The notes: generated by a model from the sequence alone, not told the origin. DNA of 64,000 nt from Streptomyces rubrogriseus (GCF_027947575.1 NZ_CP116256.1:2604001-2668000); one strand, 5' to 3'. Counted from the stretch's first letter, positions 45,412 through 54,752 are shown. Numbers and translations: made by a program.

Positions 45412-47109
45412 ATGACGTCCACCGTGCCCAACGCGATCGAGCACGCAGACGAGCAGCAGCCGCCGATCACCATGTTCGGGCCGGACTTCCCGTACGCGTA
45501 CGACGACTTCCTCGCCCACCCCGCGGGACTCGGCCAGATACCCGCCACCGAGCACGGCACCGAGGTCGCCGTCATCGGCGGCGGCCTGTCCGGCATCGTG
45601 GCCGCCTACGAGCTGATGAAGATGGGCCTGAGGCCCGTCGTCTACGAGGCCGACCGGATCGGCGGCCGCCTGCGCACCGTCGGCTTCGACGGCTGCGACC
45701 CCTCGCTGACCGCCGAGATGGGCGCGATGCGCTTCCCGCCGTCCTCCACCGCCCTCCAGCACTACATCGACCTGGTGGGCCTTCGGACCCAGGCCTTCCC
45801 CAACCCCCTCGCCGAGGCCACGCCGTCGACCGTCGTCGACCTCAAGGGCGAGTCGCACTACGCCGAGACCCTCGACGACCTGCCGCAGGTCTACCGGGAC
45901 GTGGCCGACGCCTGGGCGAAGTGCCTCGAAGAGGGCGCCGACTTCACCGACATGAACCGCGCCCTGCGCGAGCGCGACGTCCCGCGCATCCGCGAGATCT
46001 GGGCGAAGCTGGTCGAGAAGCTCGACAACCAGACCTTCTACGGCTTCCTGTGCGACTCGGAGGCCTTCAAGTCCTTCCGGCACCGCGAGATCTTCGGCCA
46101 GGTCGGCTTCGGCACCGGCGGCTGGGACACCGACTTCCCCAACTCCATCCTGGAGATCCTCCGCGTCGTCTACACCGAGGCCGACGACCACCACCGCGGC
46201 ATCGTCGGCGGCTCCCAGCAGCTGCCGCTGAGGCTGTGGGAGCGCGAGCCGGGGAAGATCGTGCACTGGCCGCACGGCACCTCCCTGCGGTCCCTGCACG
46301 CGGACGGCGAGCCCCGCCCGGCCGTGACCCGGCTGAACCGCACCGCCGGCAACCGCATCACCGTGACCGACGCCGACGGCGACATCCGCACCTACCGGGC
46401 GGCGATCTTCACCGCCCAGTCCTGGATGCTGCTCTCGAAGATCGCCTGCGACGACTCGCTCTTCCCGATCGACCACTGGACCGCGATCGAGCGGACCCAC
46501 TACATGGAGTCCAGCAAGCTCTTCGTGCCCGTGGACCGGCCCTTCTGGCTCGACAAGGACGAGGACACGGGCCGGGACGTCATGTCGATGACGCTCACCG
46601 ACCGGATGACACGCGGCACCTACCTCCTGGACGACGGCCCGGACCGGCCCGCCGTCATCTGCCTCTCCTACACCTGGTGCGACGACAGCCTGAAGTGGCT
46701 GCCGCTGTCCGCGAACGAGCGGATGGAGGTCATGCTGAAGTCGCTCGGCGAGATCTACCCGAAGGTCGACATCCGGAAGCACGTCATCGGCAACCCGGTG
46801 ACGGTCTCCTGGGAGAACGAGCCCTACTTCATGGGCGCGTTCAAGGCCAACCTGCCCGGCCACTACCGCTACCAGCGGCGCCTGTTCACCCACTTCATGC
46901 AGGAGGACCTGCCGGAGGACAAGCGGGGCATCTTCCTCGCCGGCGACGACATCTCCTGGACGGCCGGCTGGGCCGAGGGCGCCGTCCAGACCGCGCTGAA
47001 CGCGGTCTGGGGCGTCATGCACCACCTCGGCGGCGAGACCGACGCGACCAACCCCGGCCCCGGCGACCTGTACGAGGAGATCGCGCCCGTGGAACTCCCC
47101 GAGGACTAG
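45412..47109 (+). CDS. davB: L-lysine 2-monooxygenase (flavin amine oxidase family)
   Basis: DavB decarboxylates and oxygenates L-lysine to 5-aminovaleramide using FAD and oxygen. The 565-residue protein has the dinucleotide fold VAVIGGGLSGIVAAYELMKMG, then EADRIGGRLRT and the C-terminal FAD motif GIFLAGDDISWTAGWAEGAVQT. Long stretches match the P. putida enzyme as I remember it (PITMFGPDFPYAYDD, GQVGFGTGGWDTDFPNSILEI, MTRGTYLLDDG). GCAAGGAG precedes the ATG. No genes for 5-aminovalerate transaminase or glutarate semialdehyde dehydrogenase are in this window. Confidence 0.88.
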   Translation: MTSTVPNAIEHADEQQPPITMFGPDFPYAYDDFLAHPAGLGQIPATEHGTEVAVIGGGLSGIVAAYELMKMGLRPVVYEADRIGGRLRTVGFDGCDPSLTAEMGAMRFPPSSTALQHYIDLVGLRTQAFPNPLAEATPSTVVDLKGESHYAETLDDLPQVYRDVADAWAKCLEEGADFTDMNRALRERDVPRIREIWAKLVEKLDNQTFYGFLCDSEAFKSFRHREIFGQVGFGTGGWDTDFPNSILEILRVVYTEADDHHRGIVGGSQQLPLRLWEREPGKIVHWPHGTSLRSLHADGEPRPAVTRLNRTAGNRITVTDADGDIRTYRAAIFTAQSWMLLSKIACDDSLFPIDHWTAIERTHYMESSKLFVPVDRPFWLDKDEDTGRDVMSMTLTDRMTRGTYLLDDGPDRPAVICLSYTWCDDSLKWLPLSANERMEVMLKSLGEIYPKVDIRKHVIGNPVTVSWENEPYFMGAFKANLPGHYRYQRRLFTHFMQEDLPEDKRGIFLAGDDISWTAGWAEGAVQTALNAVWGVMHHLGGETDATNPGPGDLYEEIAPVELPED

Positions 47110-47128
47110 GGCGTCTCCGGCCGGGGGC

Positions 47129-48061
47129 CTAGACCCCGGCCGCCCTGGCCTTCTCGTAGACGAGGGCGGCGACGTCCTTGAGTTCCTCGGCGTCGCGCGT
47201 GGTGCTCTGCACGTCGACGAGGATCTCGTCCAGGCCGATCTCGGCGTGCGCGGCCAGGTCCTCGACGATCTGGTCGACGCCGCCCTGGAAGGGACGGCGG
47301 TCGGAGCCCTCGTAGTTCCTGGCGCTGTAGCGGGTGTTGACCCGAAGCACCGTCCGGATCGGCTCGGTGCGGCCCCGTTCGGCGGCCAGCTCCCGCAGCT
47401 CCCGCCACTGCCCGGCGACGGTCTCGGCGCCCGTGCCGGTCGGCAGCCAGCCGTCGGCGTGGTCGACCAGGCGGCGCCGGGCCCGGCCGCTGCCGCCCGC
47501 CGCCAGCAGGATCGGGATCGGCCGGGCGGGCTTGGGGCCGACCACCGCGGACGCGATCTTCGTGACCTCGCCGTCGTACACCACCGGGTCCGGGCCCCAC
47601 ACCGCCCGGCACACCCCGATCAACTCGTCGAGGGCGGCGCCGCGCTCGGCGAACGGCCGCACGGACGCCGCCGCGTACTCGTCGTGCGACCAGCCGGTGC
47701 CGAAGCCCGCCACCACCCGGCCGCCGCTCGCCGCGTCCAGCGAGGCCAGCGACTTGGCCAGTTGGAAGGGCACGTGCAGCGGGGCGACCAGCACACTCGT
47801 GCCCAGCCGGGCCCGCTCGGTGACCGCGGCGGCGAGGGCGAGGGTGACCAGCGGCTCCGCCACACTCCGGTACGTGTCCGGCCAGGGCAGACCCTCGACG
47901 CCGTACAGCCCCTGGGTCGCGGGCTCCGGGAACAGGGCGCGCTCGAACACCCACAGGCTCTCGTAGCCCATCCGCTCCGCCGCGCGCGCCACGTCGGGGA
48001 CGTCCTTGCCGATGTCGTACTGCCGCATCTGGGGGAGGCCGAGTCCGAGCCGGGTCGTCAT
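47129..48061 (-). CDS. LLM-class F420-dependent oxidoreductase
   Basis: The 310-residue TIM-barrel protein belongs to the luciferase-like monooxygenase superfamily, F420-dependent branch: LGLGLPQMRQYDIGKDVPDVARAAERMGYESLWVFER, LGTSVLVAPLHVPFQLAKSLASLDAASGGRV and GFGTGWSHDEY. The substrate is unknown. It is convergent with davB (19 bases apart). Upstream, a 21-codon ORF ends in an ATGA overlap with its start. Confidence 0.9.
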   Translation of the reverse strand: MTTRLGLGLPQMRQYDIGKDVPDVARAAERMGYESLWVFERALFPEPATQGLYGVEGLPWPDTYRSVAEPLVTLALAAAVTERARLGTSVLVAPLHVPFQLAKSLASLDAASGGRVVAGFGTGWSHDEYAAASVRPFAERGAALDELIGVCRAVWGPDPVVYDGEVTKIASAVVGPKPARPIPILLAAGGSGRARRRLVDHADGWLPTGTGAETVAGQWRELRELAAERGRTEPIRTVLRVNTRYSARNYEGSDRRPFQGGVDQIVEDLAAHAEIGLDEILVDVQSTTRDAEELKDVAALVYEKARAAGV

Positions 48062-48123
48062 ACCGGGGTGCTCCTTCGCAGTCGGGGTGCGATGTTGCCG
48101 ATGGTTCCCACCAGGTTGCCCAT
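48058..48123 (-). CDS. 21-codon ORF overlapping the LLM gene start
   Basis: MGNLVGTIGNIAPRLRRSTPV starts at ATG 48123 and its TGA overlaps the LLM ATG (ATGA). The peptide is short, with a hydrophobic half and a basic end. The ribosome site (GGTGGG) is only moderate. It may be a coupled leader or chance. Confidence 0.4.
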   Translation of the reverse strand: MGNLVGTIGNIAPRLRRSTPV

Positions 48124-48194
48124 GAGGCCCACCGGTTGCAACGTACAGCTATTGCGCGGGAGTTCCGGGAGCGCACGCCGCGGGAACCGGCCGG

Positions 48195-48890
48195 TCAGTC
48201 CGGTAGCGGGGTGAGCAGCATGCGGCCCGCGAAGCCCACCGCGGCGTCCAGTCGGACGGTGAACTCCCCGGCGACGTCCGGCAGCCGGCGCAGTGCCCAC
48301 AGCGCGCGGGCCGCCGCCCAGGTGGCCTCGCGGGCGCGGTCCAGGCTCCAGGAGCCCAGCAGATGGGTCAGCGGGTCGGCGATCTGCAGGACGTCGGGAC
48401 CCGGCATCAGCTCGTCGCGGATGCGCTCCTCCAGCGAGACGAGGAGATCGCCCACGCGGTCGAACTCGTCCTCCAGGTCGACGGGTTCGCAGCCGAGCGT
48501 ACGACAGGTGTCCACCACGGCCAGCGCGAGGTCGTGGCCGATGTGCGCGTTGATGCCCGCCAGCGCGAACTGCAGCGGCCGTACGCCGGGATGGCGGCGG
48601 AACTGGAACAGGGGGCGCCAGCAGGCGGGCGGACGGCGGTCCTCCTCCGCCGCGTCCACGGCGGCCAGATAGCGCTCCGCGAACCGTACGTCCAGCGCGG
48701 TCGCGGCCGAGGCGTCCGCGAACCGGCCGCCGTCGATGTGCCGGTCCACGGCCTCCGTGACGGCGAGGTAGACGCGGTTGAAGACCGCGACTCCGTCCCG
48801 GGCCGGCAGCGCGGTGTCGAGGGCGCGCATCCGGGACAGGACGGTGTCCACCGTCAAGGCGGCCGTCGGGACTTGCTCGCAGTGCGCCAT
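48195..48890 (-). CDS. DUF5995-family protein
   Basis: The 231-residue helical protein matches my recollection of the DUF5995 family: DGVAVFNRVYLAVTEAVDRHID, RPLFQFRRHPGVRPLQFALAGINAHIGHDLALAVVDTC and a C-terminal ATWAAARALWALR stretch. The conserved His and Asp residues suggest a metal site, but no function is known. It is divergent from the GH6 gene. Confidence 0.8.
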   Translation of the reverse strand: MAHCEQVPTAALTVDTVLSRMRALDTALPARDGVAVFNRVYLAVTEAVDRHIDGGRFADASAATALDVRFAERYLAAVDAAEEDRRPPACWRPLFQFRRHPGVRPLQFALAGINAHIGHDLALAVVDTCRTLGCEPVDLEDEFDRVGDLLVSLEERIRDELMPGPDVLQIADPLTHLLGSWSLDRAREATWAAARALWALRRLPDVAGEFTVRLDAAVGFAGRMLLTPLPD

Positions 48891-48991
48891 GGCCGCAGCG
48901 TCGCAGCTTTAGGCTGACGGGAGTGCCGGCGGGCCCGACGCTTCCCCAGAACGGGGGAACGCGCCCGCCGCGCGGGGGAGGGGGACCGTAC

Positions 48992-50209
48992 GTGTCAGGC
49001 CGTCGTGGCCGGCGCCGGGCTGCTCGCAGGGCGGAGCGCAGGCGGGCCGCAGGACGCGCTGCGATGGTCGCGGCGGCGTCCGTCGTCGTCGCCGTGGGGA
49101 CCGCCGCCGGAATGCTCACCGCGCTCGGCGACGAGGACGCCGGCGGTGCCGACGCCGGCCACCCGCGGGTGACGCGCTCGGTGCGGCTGGACGCCCTGCC
49201 CGTCTCCCCGTCCCCGTCCCCGTCGGCGGTGTCGTCGGGATCCGCGTCGCCGTCGGTGTCACCGTCGCCGACCGCCTCGAAGCCCACTTCCGCCCCTTCG
49301 CCGAAGCGGAACTCCGCGAAGAAGGAACCGCGGTCGACGGACGCCGCCACCCGGCTCTACCGGCACCCCGGCTCCCAGGTCCTCGACTGGGTCCGGGCCC
49401 ACCCCGACGACCCGCGCCGGGACGTCATCGCGTCCCGGATCGCCGGCCACCCGGCCGCCGTCTGGTTCGCCGACCACACCCCGGCCACCATCACCTCCCG
49501 GGTCCGCGCCGTGACCGCCGCGGGCGCCGCCCAGGGCCGGGTGCCGGTCCTCGTGCCGTACGCGATACCCGACCGCGACTGCGGCGGCCACTCGGAGGGC
49601 GGCGCGCCCGACCTCGACGCCTACGACGCCTGGATCGACCGGTTCGCCGCCGGGCTGGGCTCCGGTGAGGTGATCGTCGTGCTGGAGCCCGACTCGGTCG
49701 CCCAGTCCGAGTGCCTGACCGCCGGTGGGCGCGCCGACCGCTTCGCCTCCCTGGCCCGCGCCGGGCGGGTCATCAAGGACGCCGACCCGGCCGCCCGGGT
49801 GTACTACGACGCGGGTCACTCCGGCTGGCACGCGCCGGCCAGGCAGGCGGGCTGGCTGAAGCAGGCCGGTGCCGCCTCGGCCGACTCCTCCGACGGCGTC
49901 TTCAGCAACGTCTCCAACTTCCACGCCACCGCCGACGAGGTCGCCTACGACCGCGCGGTCCTCGACGCCCTCGGCGGTCCGGCGAGCCTCGGTGCCGTCA
50001 TCGACACCAGCCGCAACGGCAACGGCGCCCCGGCCGACGGCGAGTGGTGCGACCCGGACGGCCGCAGCCTCGGCCGCGCACCGACCCTCACCACCGGCAT
50101 GGGGCGCATCGACGCCTACCTGTGGGTCAAGCTGCCCGGGGAGTCGGACGGCTGCCGCGGCGAGCCGGGGACCTTCACGCCCTCGTACGCCTACGACCTG
50201 GCGCGCTGA
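48992..50209 (+). CDS. Secreted glycoside hydrolase family 6 (endoglucanase-like)
   Basis: GH6 enzymes cut beta-1,4-glucan. The product has an Arg-rich N-terminus and membrane/signal segment (AAASVVVAVGTAAGMLTAL), a Ser/Pro/Thr linker, and a GH6 catalytic domain (VPVLVPYAIPDRDCGGHSEGG with the catalytic-acid aspartate region, VIVVLEPDSVAQ, VYYDAGHSGWHAP, SNFHAT, IDTSRNGNG). No cellulose-binding module is present. GTG 48992 has a near-perfect GGGGGAGGGGG site; GTG 48923, 7 bases after TAGGCT, could be used on a leaderless mRNA. Its 3' end overlaps the convergent permease gene by 19 bases. Confidence 0.88.
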   Translation: MSGRRGRRRAARRAERRRAAGRAAMVAAASVVVAVGTAAGMLTALGDEDAGGADAGHPRVTRSVRLDALPVSPSPSPSAVSSGSASPSVSPSPTASKPTSAPSPKRNSAKKEPRSTDAATRLYRHPGSQVLDWVRAHPDDPRRDVIASRIAGHPAAVWFADHTPATITSRVRAVTAAGAAQGRVPVLVPYAIPDRDCGGHSEGGAPDLDAYDAWIDRFAAGLGSGEVIVVLEPDSVAQSECLTAGGRADRFASLARAGRVIKDADPAARVYYDAGHSGWHAPARQAGWLKQAGAASADSSDGVFSNVSNFHATADEVAYDRAVLDALGGPASLGAVIDTSRNGNGAPADGEWCDPDGRSLGRAPTLTTGMGRIDAYLWVKLPGESDGCRGEPGTFTPSYAYDLAR

Positions 50210-51642
50210 GCCCCGCCGTCACCACCGGCGCCGCCGTCACCGCCGTCAGCACCGGCGCCGCCGGATTCGGTCTTCGCGTCGTACGACGACGTGCCCTCGT
50301 CGAGCAGCGGCTGCTGCGTCTTGAGGTGGGCCGGGGCGAAGGCCCGCAGCGCGTGGTAGCCGGTGATGACGACCAGCGTGCCGAGCGCGATGCCGCTGAG
50401 CGAGAACGTGTCGGTGAACTCCATGCTGACGTTGCCGACGCCGATGATGATGCCCGCGGCGGCCGGCACCAGGTTCAGCGGGTTGCGCATGTCCACCTTG
50501 GCGTTGATCCAGATCTGCGCGCCGAGCAGCCCGATCATGCCGTAGAGGATGACGGTGATGCCGCCCAGCACACCGCCCGGGATCGCCGCCACGACCGCGC
50601 CGAACTTCGGGCAGAGGCCGAAGAGCAGGGCGAAACCGGCCGCCGCCCAGTACGCGGCCGTCGAGTAGACCCGGGTCGCGGCCATCACGCCGATGTTCTC
50701 GGAGTACGTGGTGTTGGGCGGGCCGCCGACGGCGGTGGAGAGCACCGAGCCGATGCCGTCGGCCGAGATCGCCGTGCCGAGCCTGTCGTCGAGGTTGTCG
50801 CCGGTCATCTCGCCGACCGCCTTGACGTGCCCGGCGTTCTCCGCGATCAGGGCGATGACGACCGGCAGGGCGACCAGGATCGCCGACCACTCGAAGCTCG
50901 GCCCGTGGAACGACGGCAGCCCGATCCAGTCGGCCTGGCCCACGGCGGAGAAGTCCAGCCGCCAGTGGTCGGTGAGCTTGCCGCTGCCGTCCACCGAGTG
51001 GATCCTCCCGAAGATCCGGTCGAGGGCCCAGGACAGGACGTACCCGAAGACCAGCCCCAGGAAGATCGCGATCCGGGACCAGAAGCCGCGCAGGCAGACC
51101 ACGGCCAGACCGGTGAACAGCATCACGAACAGCGCCGTCCACTGGTCCTGCGGCCAGTACGTGGACGCGGTGACGGGCGCCAGGTTGAAGCCGATCAGCA
51201 TCACCACCGCGCCCGTGACGACCGGCGGCATCGCGGCGTGGATGATCCGCGCCCCGAACCGCTGCACGGCGAGGCCCACCAGGAACAGCGCGACGCCGAC
51301 GACGAGGACCGCGCCGGTCACCGTGGCGCTGGTGCCGCCCTGCGCCCGGATGACCGCGGCGACGCCGACGAAGGAGAGCGAGCAGCCGAGGTAGCTGGGC
51401 ACCCGGCCCCGGGTGGCGAGCAGGAAGATGACGGTCGCGACGCCCGACATCATGATCGCGAGGTTGGGGTCCAGGCCCATCAGGACCGGAGCCACGAAGG
51501 ACGCCCCGAACATGGCCACCACGTGCTGGGCGCCGAGCCCGGCCGTGCGGGGCCAGGAGAGCCGTTCGTCGGGGCGGACCACCGCTCCGGGGGCGGGCAC
51601 CTTCCCGTCCCCGTGCAGTTTCCAGCGCACGCCGAGGTCCAT
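50191..51642 (-). CDS. uraA: Uracil/xanthine permease (NCS2 family)
   Basis: The 483-residue protein has about 14 membrane segments and NCS2 signatures: LGAQHVVAMFGASFVAPVLMGLDP at the start, IALIAENAGHVKAVGEMTG (the QNxGH-type substrate motif, here ENAGH) and TTYSENIGVMAATRV. ENxGH-type members usually carry uracil. It would complement the de novo pyrimidine genes elsewhere in the window. ATG 51642 gives the MDLGVRW start. Confidence 0.88.
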   Translation of the reverse strand: MDLGVRWKLHGDGKVPAPGAVVRPDERLSWPRTAGLGAQHVVAMFGASFVAPVLMGLDPNLAIMMSGVATVIFLLATRGRVPSYLGCSLSFVGVAAVIRAQGGTSATVTGAVLVVGVALFLVGLAVQRFGARIIHAAMPPVVTGAVVMLIGFNLAPVTASTYWPQDQWTALFVMLFTGLAVVCLRGFWSRIAIFLGLVFGYVLSWALDRIFGRIHSVDGSGKLTDHWRLDFSAVGQADWIGLPSFHGPSFEWSAILVALPVVIALIAENAGHVKAVGEMTGDNLDDRLGTAISADGIGSVLSTAVGGPPNTTYSENIGVMAATRVYSTAAYWAAAGFALLFGLCPKFGAVVAAIPGGVLGGITVILYGMIGLLGAQIWINAKVDMRNPLNLVPAAAGIIIGVGNVSMEFTDTFSLSGIALGTLVVITGYHALRAFAPAHLKTQQPLLDEGTSSYDAKTESGGAGADGGDGGAGGDGGAQRARS

Positions 51643-51810
51643 GGTGAGGTTTCGCTTTCTCTGTACGTGAGGACTGTCCGGACCATTGTCGGGGGTGCCC
51701 GGCCGTGCGTTGACCTGCACCCTTCCCCGAGGGGCGTCCTGAGCGTCCGCTTAGGATGAGCGGGAACCGCCGTACCCGAGCACAGCCGAGCACGACCAGG
51801 AGCCCCACCC

Positions 51811-52269
51811 GTGACCGCCGAAGCCCCCACCGCGCCCGCCCTGTCCCACGGCCGGCTCGTCCCCGTGACCGTCCACTTCGACGACCTGGACGCCCTCGGA
51901 CTGCTGCACAACGCCCGCTACCCGGTGATGGTCGAGCGCGCCTGGACCGAGCTGTGGGCCGGGCACGGCGTCCGGTTCGAGGGCGACTGGGAGGCGGCCG
52001 GCGACGCCTGCAACGCGGTCAGGGAACTGACGATCGGCTACGAGGCGCCGGTCACCCGGCCCGGCGCGTACGCCGTCCACCTGTGGCTGGACCGGCTCGG
52101 CACCACCGGTCTCACCTACGGCTTCCGGTTCTGCTCCGCGGACGGGGCCACCACCTACGCCCGGGGCACCCGGGTGCTGGTCCGGCTGGACGCGCGTACG
52201 CTGCGCCCGGCGCCGTGGAGCGAGGCGTTCAGGACTGCCGGCCGGGCACTTCTGCGACCGGTGGACTGA
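51811..52269 (+). CDS. Acyl-CoA thioesterase, 4HBT hotdog fold
   Basis: The 152-residue protein has the 4-hydroxybenzoyl-CoA thioesterase signature VTVHFDDLDALGLLHNARYPVMVERA, with the catalytic aspartate in the DxDxxGxxxxxxY pattern, and a beta-rich remainder. Substrate unknown. The GTG at 51811 follows TAGGAT by about 55 bases. Its last 41 bases overlap the convergent MFS gene. Confidence 0.88.
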   Translation: MTAEAPTAPALSHGRLVPVTVHFDDLDALGLLHNARYPVMVERAWTELWAGHGVRFEGDWEAAGDACNAVRELTIGYEAPVTRPGAYAVHLWLDRLGTTGLTYGFRFCSADGATTYARGTRVLVRLDARTLRPAPWSEAFRTAGRALLRPVD

Positions 52270-53440
52270 TCTTCGGCCGGTTCCGGTCCCCGGCCCGCAG
52301 CACCCTCGCGAACACCATCAGGCAGCAGGCCAGCAGGGTCACCAGGCCGAACGACACCACCAGGCTGGTCGCCTGGGCCAGACCGCCGATCGCGCTCGGC
52401 GCGACCAGGCCCGAGGTGTACGTGATCGTGGCGACGCCCGCGATGGCCAGGCTCGGGTTGGAGCCGGCCCGGCCGGCCGCGGCGAAGCACAGCGGGACGA
52501 CCACGGCGATGCCGAGGCCCATCAGCGCGAAGCCGGACATCGCCACCGCCGGGTGGCCGCCGACCACGACGAGCAGACCGCCGAGAGCGGCCAGCACACC
52601 GCTCACCCGCACCGTGCGGACCGCGCCGAACCGGTCCACCACCTTGTCCCCGGCGAGCCGGGCCAGTGCCATCGTCAGCGTGAAGCCGGTCGTGCAGGCC
52701 GCCGCCAGACCGGCCGAGGTCTCCAGCTCGTCCCGCAGGTAGACCGCGGACCAGTCCAGGCTCGCGCCCTCCGCGAACACCGCGCAGAACCCGACCGCGC
52801 CGATCAGCAGCGCCGACCTGGGCGGCAGCGCGAAGCGCGGCGGCGGGTCCTCGTCCTCGGCGGGCTGGAGGTCCAGCACCCAGGTGCAGGCGACCAGGCC
52901 GGTCACGGTCAGCACCGCGGCGGCCAGGAGGTGGTGGGTCCGGGCGTCCGTGCCCAGGTGGGCGGCGAGCGTCCCGGCCGCCGAACCGATCAGCGCGCCC
53001 GCGCTCCACATGCCGTGCAGCCCGGACATGATCGACTTGTCCAGACGGTTCTCGATCTCGACGCCCAGGGCGTTCATCGCCACGTCCGACATGCCCGCCG
53101 TGGCGCCGTACACGAACAGGGCGAGACACAGGGTGAGCAGGTTCGGGGCGAGGGAGGGCAGGATCAGCGCCAGCGTCCACAGGGCCAGCAGACCGCGCAG
53201 GGCGGTACGGGCGCCGAAGCGGTGGCTGACGCTCCCGGCCAGCGGCATGGCGAGGGACGCGCCGAGCGCCGGGAAGGCGAGCGCCAGTCCCAACTGGCCC
53301 GCGCTCACACCGGCGTGGTCCTGGATCCACGGCACCCGGGTCGCGAAGGAGCCGGTGACGGAGCCGTGCACGGCGAACACCGCCGCCACGGCGTACCGGG
53401 CGTGCTTCACCTCGCGCCGCCCGTAGGTCCCTGTGCTCAT
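52229..53440 (-). CDS. MFS transporter, divergent from a ROK regulator
   Basis: The 403-residue protein has 12 membrane segments: YAVAAVFAVHGSVTGSFATRVPWIQDHAG at the start, then LPLAGSVSHRFGARTALR (MFS motif A). It resembles sugar or drug MFS proteins of the YbjJ type. ATG 53440 gives a normal cytoplasmic N-terminus. The inverted repeat in the 112-base gap to the ROK gene is its likely operator. Confidence 0.88.
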   Translation of the reverse strand: MSTGTYGRREVKHARYAVAAVFAVHGSVTGSFATRVPWIQDHAGVSAGQLGLALAFPALGASLAMPLAGSVSHRFGARTALRGLLALWTLALILPSLAPNLLTLCLALFVYGATAGMSDVAMNALGVEIENRLDKSIMSGLHGMWSAGALIGSAAGTLAAHLGTDARTHHLLAAAVLTVTGLVACTWVLDLQPAEDEDPPPRFALPPRSALLIGAVGFCAVFAEGASLDWSAVYLRDELETSAGLAAACTTGFTLTMALARLAGDKVVDRFGAVRTVRVSGVLAALGGLLVVVGGHPAVAMSGFALMGLGIAVVVPLCFAAAGRAGSNPSLAIAGVATITYTSGLVAPSAIGGLAQATSLVVSFGLVTLLACCLMVFARVLRAGDRNRPKISPPVAEVPGRQS

Positions 53441-53477
53441 GGTCCACCCCTCCGTGTCCGTCAATCCGCGGCGTAAA

Positions 53478-53500
53478 CTATCAGGGAGCCTGCCTGATAG
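53478..53500. promoter_or_regulatory. Inverted repeat between divergent MFS and ROK genes
   Basis: CTATCAGG (53478-53485) and CCTGATAG (53493-53500) form a perfect 8-bp inverted repeat with a 7-base spacer, in an unusually AT-rich patch. It is a probable operator for the ROK protein. Confidence 0.65.
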
Positions 53501-53552
53501 ATAGTGGATTACCGGTGCGGCCCCCGCGCCGCCGATCTGGAAGGATCCCGGC

Positions 53553-54752
53553 ATGCCCGCATCACCGAGCACCGCCCGGGCCATCAACGACCGGCTCGCC
53601 CTTCATCTGCTCCAGCAGGAGGGCCCGTTGACGGCAGGGCAGTTGAAGCAGCTGACCGGCCTGTCCCGGCCCACCGTCGCCGACCTCGTCGAACGCCTCA
53701 CCGCCTCCGGACTGATCGAGGTGGCGGGGGAGTCGGGCGAGCAGCGCCGCGGACCCAACGCCAAGCTGTACGGCATCGTCGCCGAGCGCGCCCACCTCGC
53801 CGCCCTCGACGTGCGCACCGAAGGCGTCGCCGTACTCGTCTCCGACCTGCTCGGCCGGGTCCTCGCCGAGGCCTCCGTGCCCATCGACGACCACTCCGGC
53901 ACCGGTCCCGCGGTGGAGCAGGCGGTGAGCCTGGTCGAGCGCGCGGTCAAGGAGGCCGGCGCCGACCGGCTGCACACCGTCGGCATCGGCGCGCCCGGCC
54001 TGATCGACCCGGTCGGCGGGGAACTCCGGGACTCCACCGGGCTGCCGGAGTGGCATCGCCGGCTGATGGCCGCGCTCCAGGAGAAGTTCCCCGAGGCCCG
54101 GGTCGGCGTCGAGAACGAGACCAACCTCGCCGCCCTGGCCGAACAGCGCGACGGTGCCGCCCGGGACCGGGACACCTTCGTCCTGCTCTGGCTCGGCCTC
54201 GGCATCGGCGCCGCCGTCGTCCTCGACGGCACCCTGCGCCGGGGCGTGTCCGGGGGCGCGGGCGAGATCGGCTTCATGCCGGTGCCGGGCACGGCGGGCC
54301 TGCCGTCGGCCACCGACTGCGACGGCGGCTTCCACTCCGTGGCCGGGGCGGCGGCGGTCACCGCCCTCGCGGCGGAGCACGGCGTGACGGCACGACCCGC
54401 CGGTCCCGAGCCGCACGCCGCCGCACTGGTCCGGGAGGCGGTACGCCGGTCGGCGTCCGGGAGCGACCCCGCCGCGGAGGGCTTCCTCGACGCCCTCGCC
54501 GACCGCGTCGTACTCGGCGCCGCCGCCGTCGTCTCCGTCCTCGACCCCGGCTGCCTGGTCCTCGCCGGTGAGATCGGCCGGGCCGGCGCCGACGCCCTCG
54601 CCGACCGCGTCCAGTACCGGCTCACCCGCATGTCACCGCTGGCCACGGAGGTGCGGCCCAGCACCCTGGGCGGCGGCGCGGTACTGCGCGGCGCCCTGCT
54701 CACCGCCCGCGACCGTGCCCAGGACGACCTCTTCGCACCGCCGGAGCGGTAG
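53553..54752 (+). CDS. ROK-family transcriptional regulator
   Basis: The 399-residue protein has an N-terminal winged HTH (LALHLLQQEGPLTAGQLKQLTGLSRPTVADLVERL) and a ROK domain (VGIGAPGLIDP, VENETNLAALAEQ, LGLGIGAAVVLDGTLRRGVSGGAGEIG). The zinc-binding Cys cluster typical of sugar kinases is not seen; only DCDGG remains. It probably senses a sugar or related ligand and controls the divergent MFS gene. Confidence 0.92.
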   Translation: MPASPSTARAINDRLALHLLQQEGPLTAGQLKQLTGLSRPTVADLVERLTASGLIEVAGESGEQRRGPNAKLYGIVAERAHLAALDVRTEGVAVLVSDLLGRVLAEASVPIDDHSGTGPAVEQAVSLVERAVKEAGADRLHTVGIGAPGLIDPVGGELRDSTGLPEWHRRLMAALQEKFPEARVGVENETNLAALAEQRDGAARDRDTFVLLWLGLGIGAAVVLDGTLRRGVSGGAGEIGFMPVPGTAGLPSATDCDGGFHSVAGAAAVTALAAEHGVTARPAGPEPHAAALVREAVRRSASGSDPAAEGFLDALADRVVLGAAAVVSVLDPGCLVLAGEIGRAGADALADRVQYRLTRMSPLATEVRPSTLGGGAVLRGALLTARDRAQDDLFAPPER

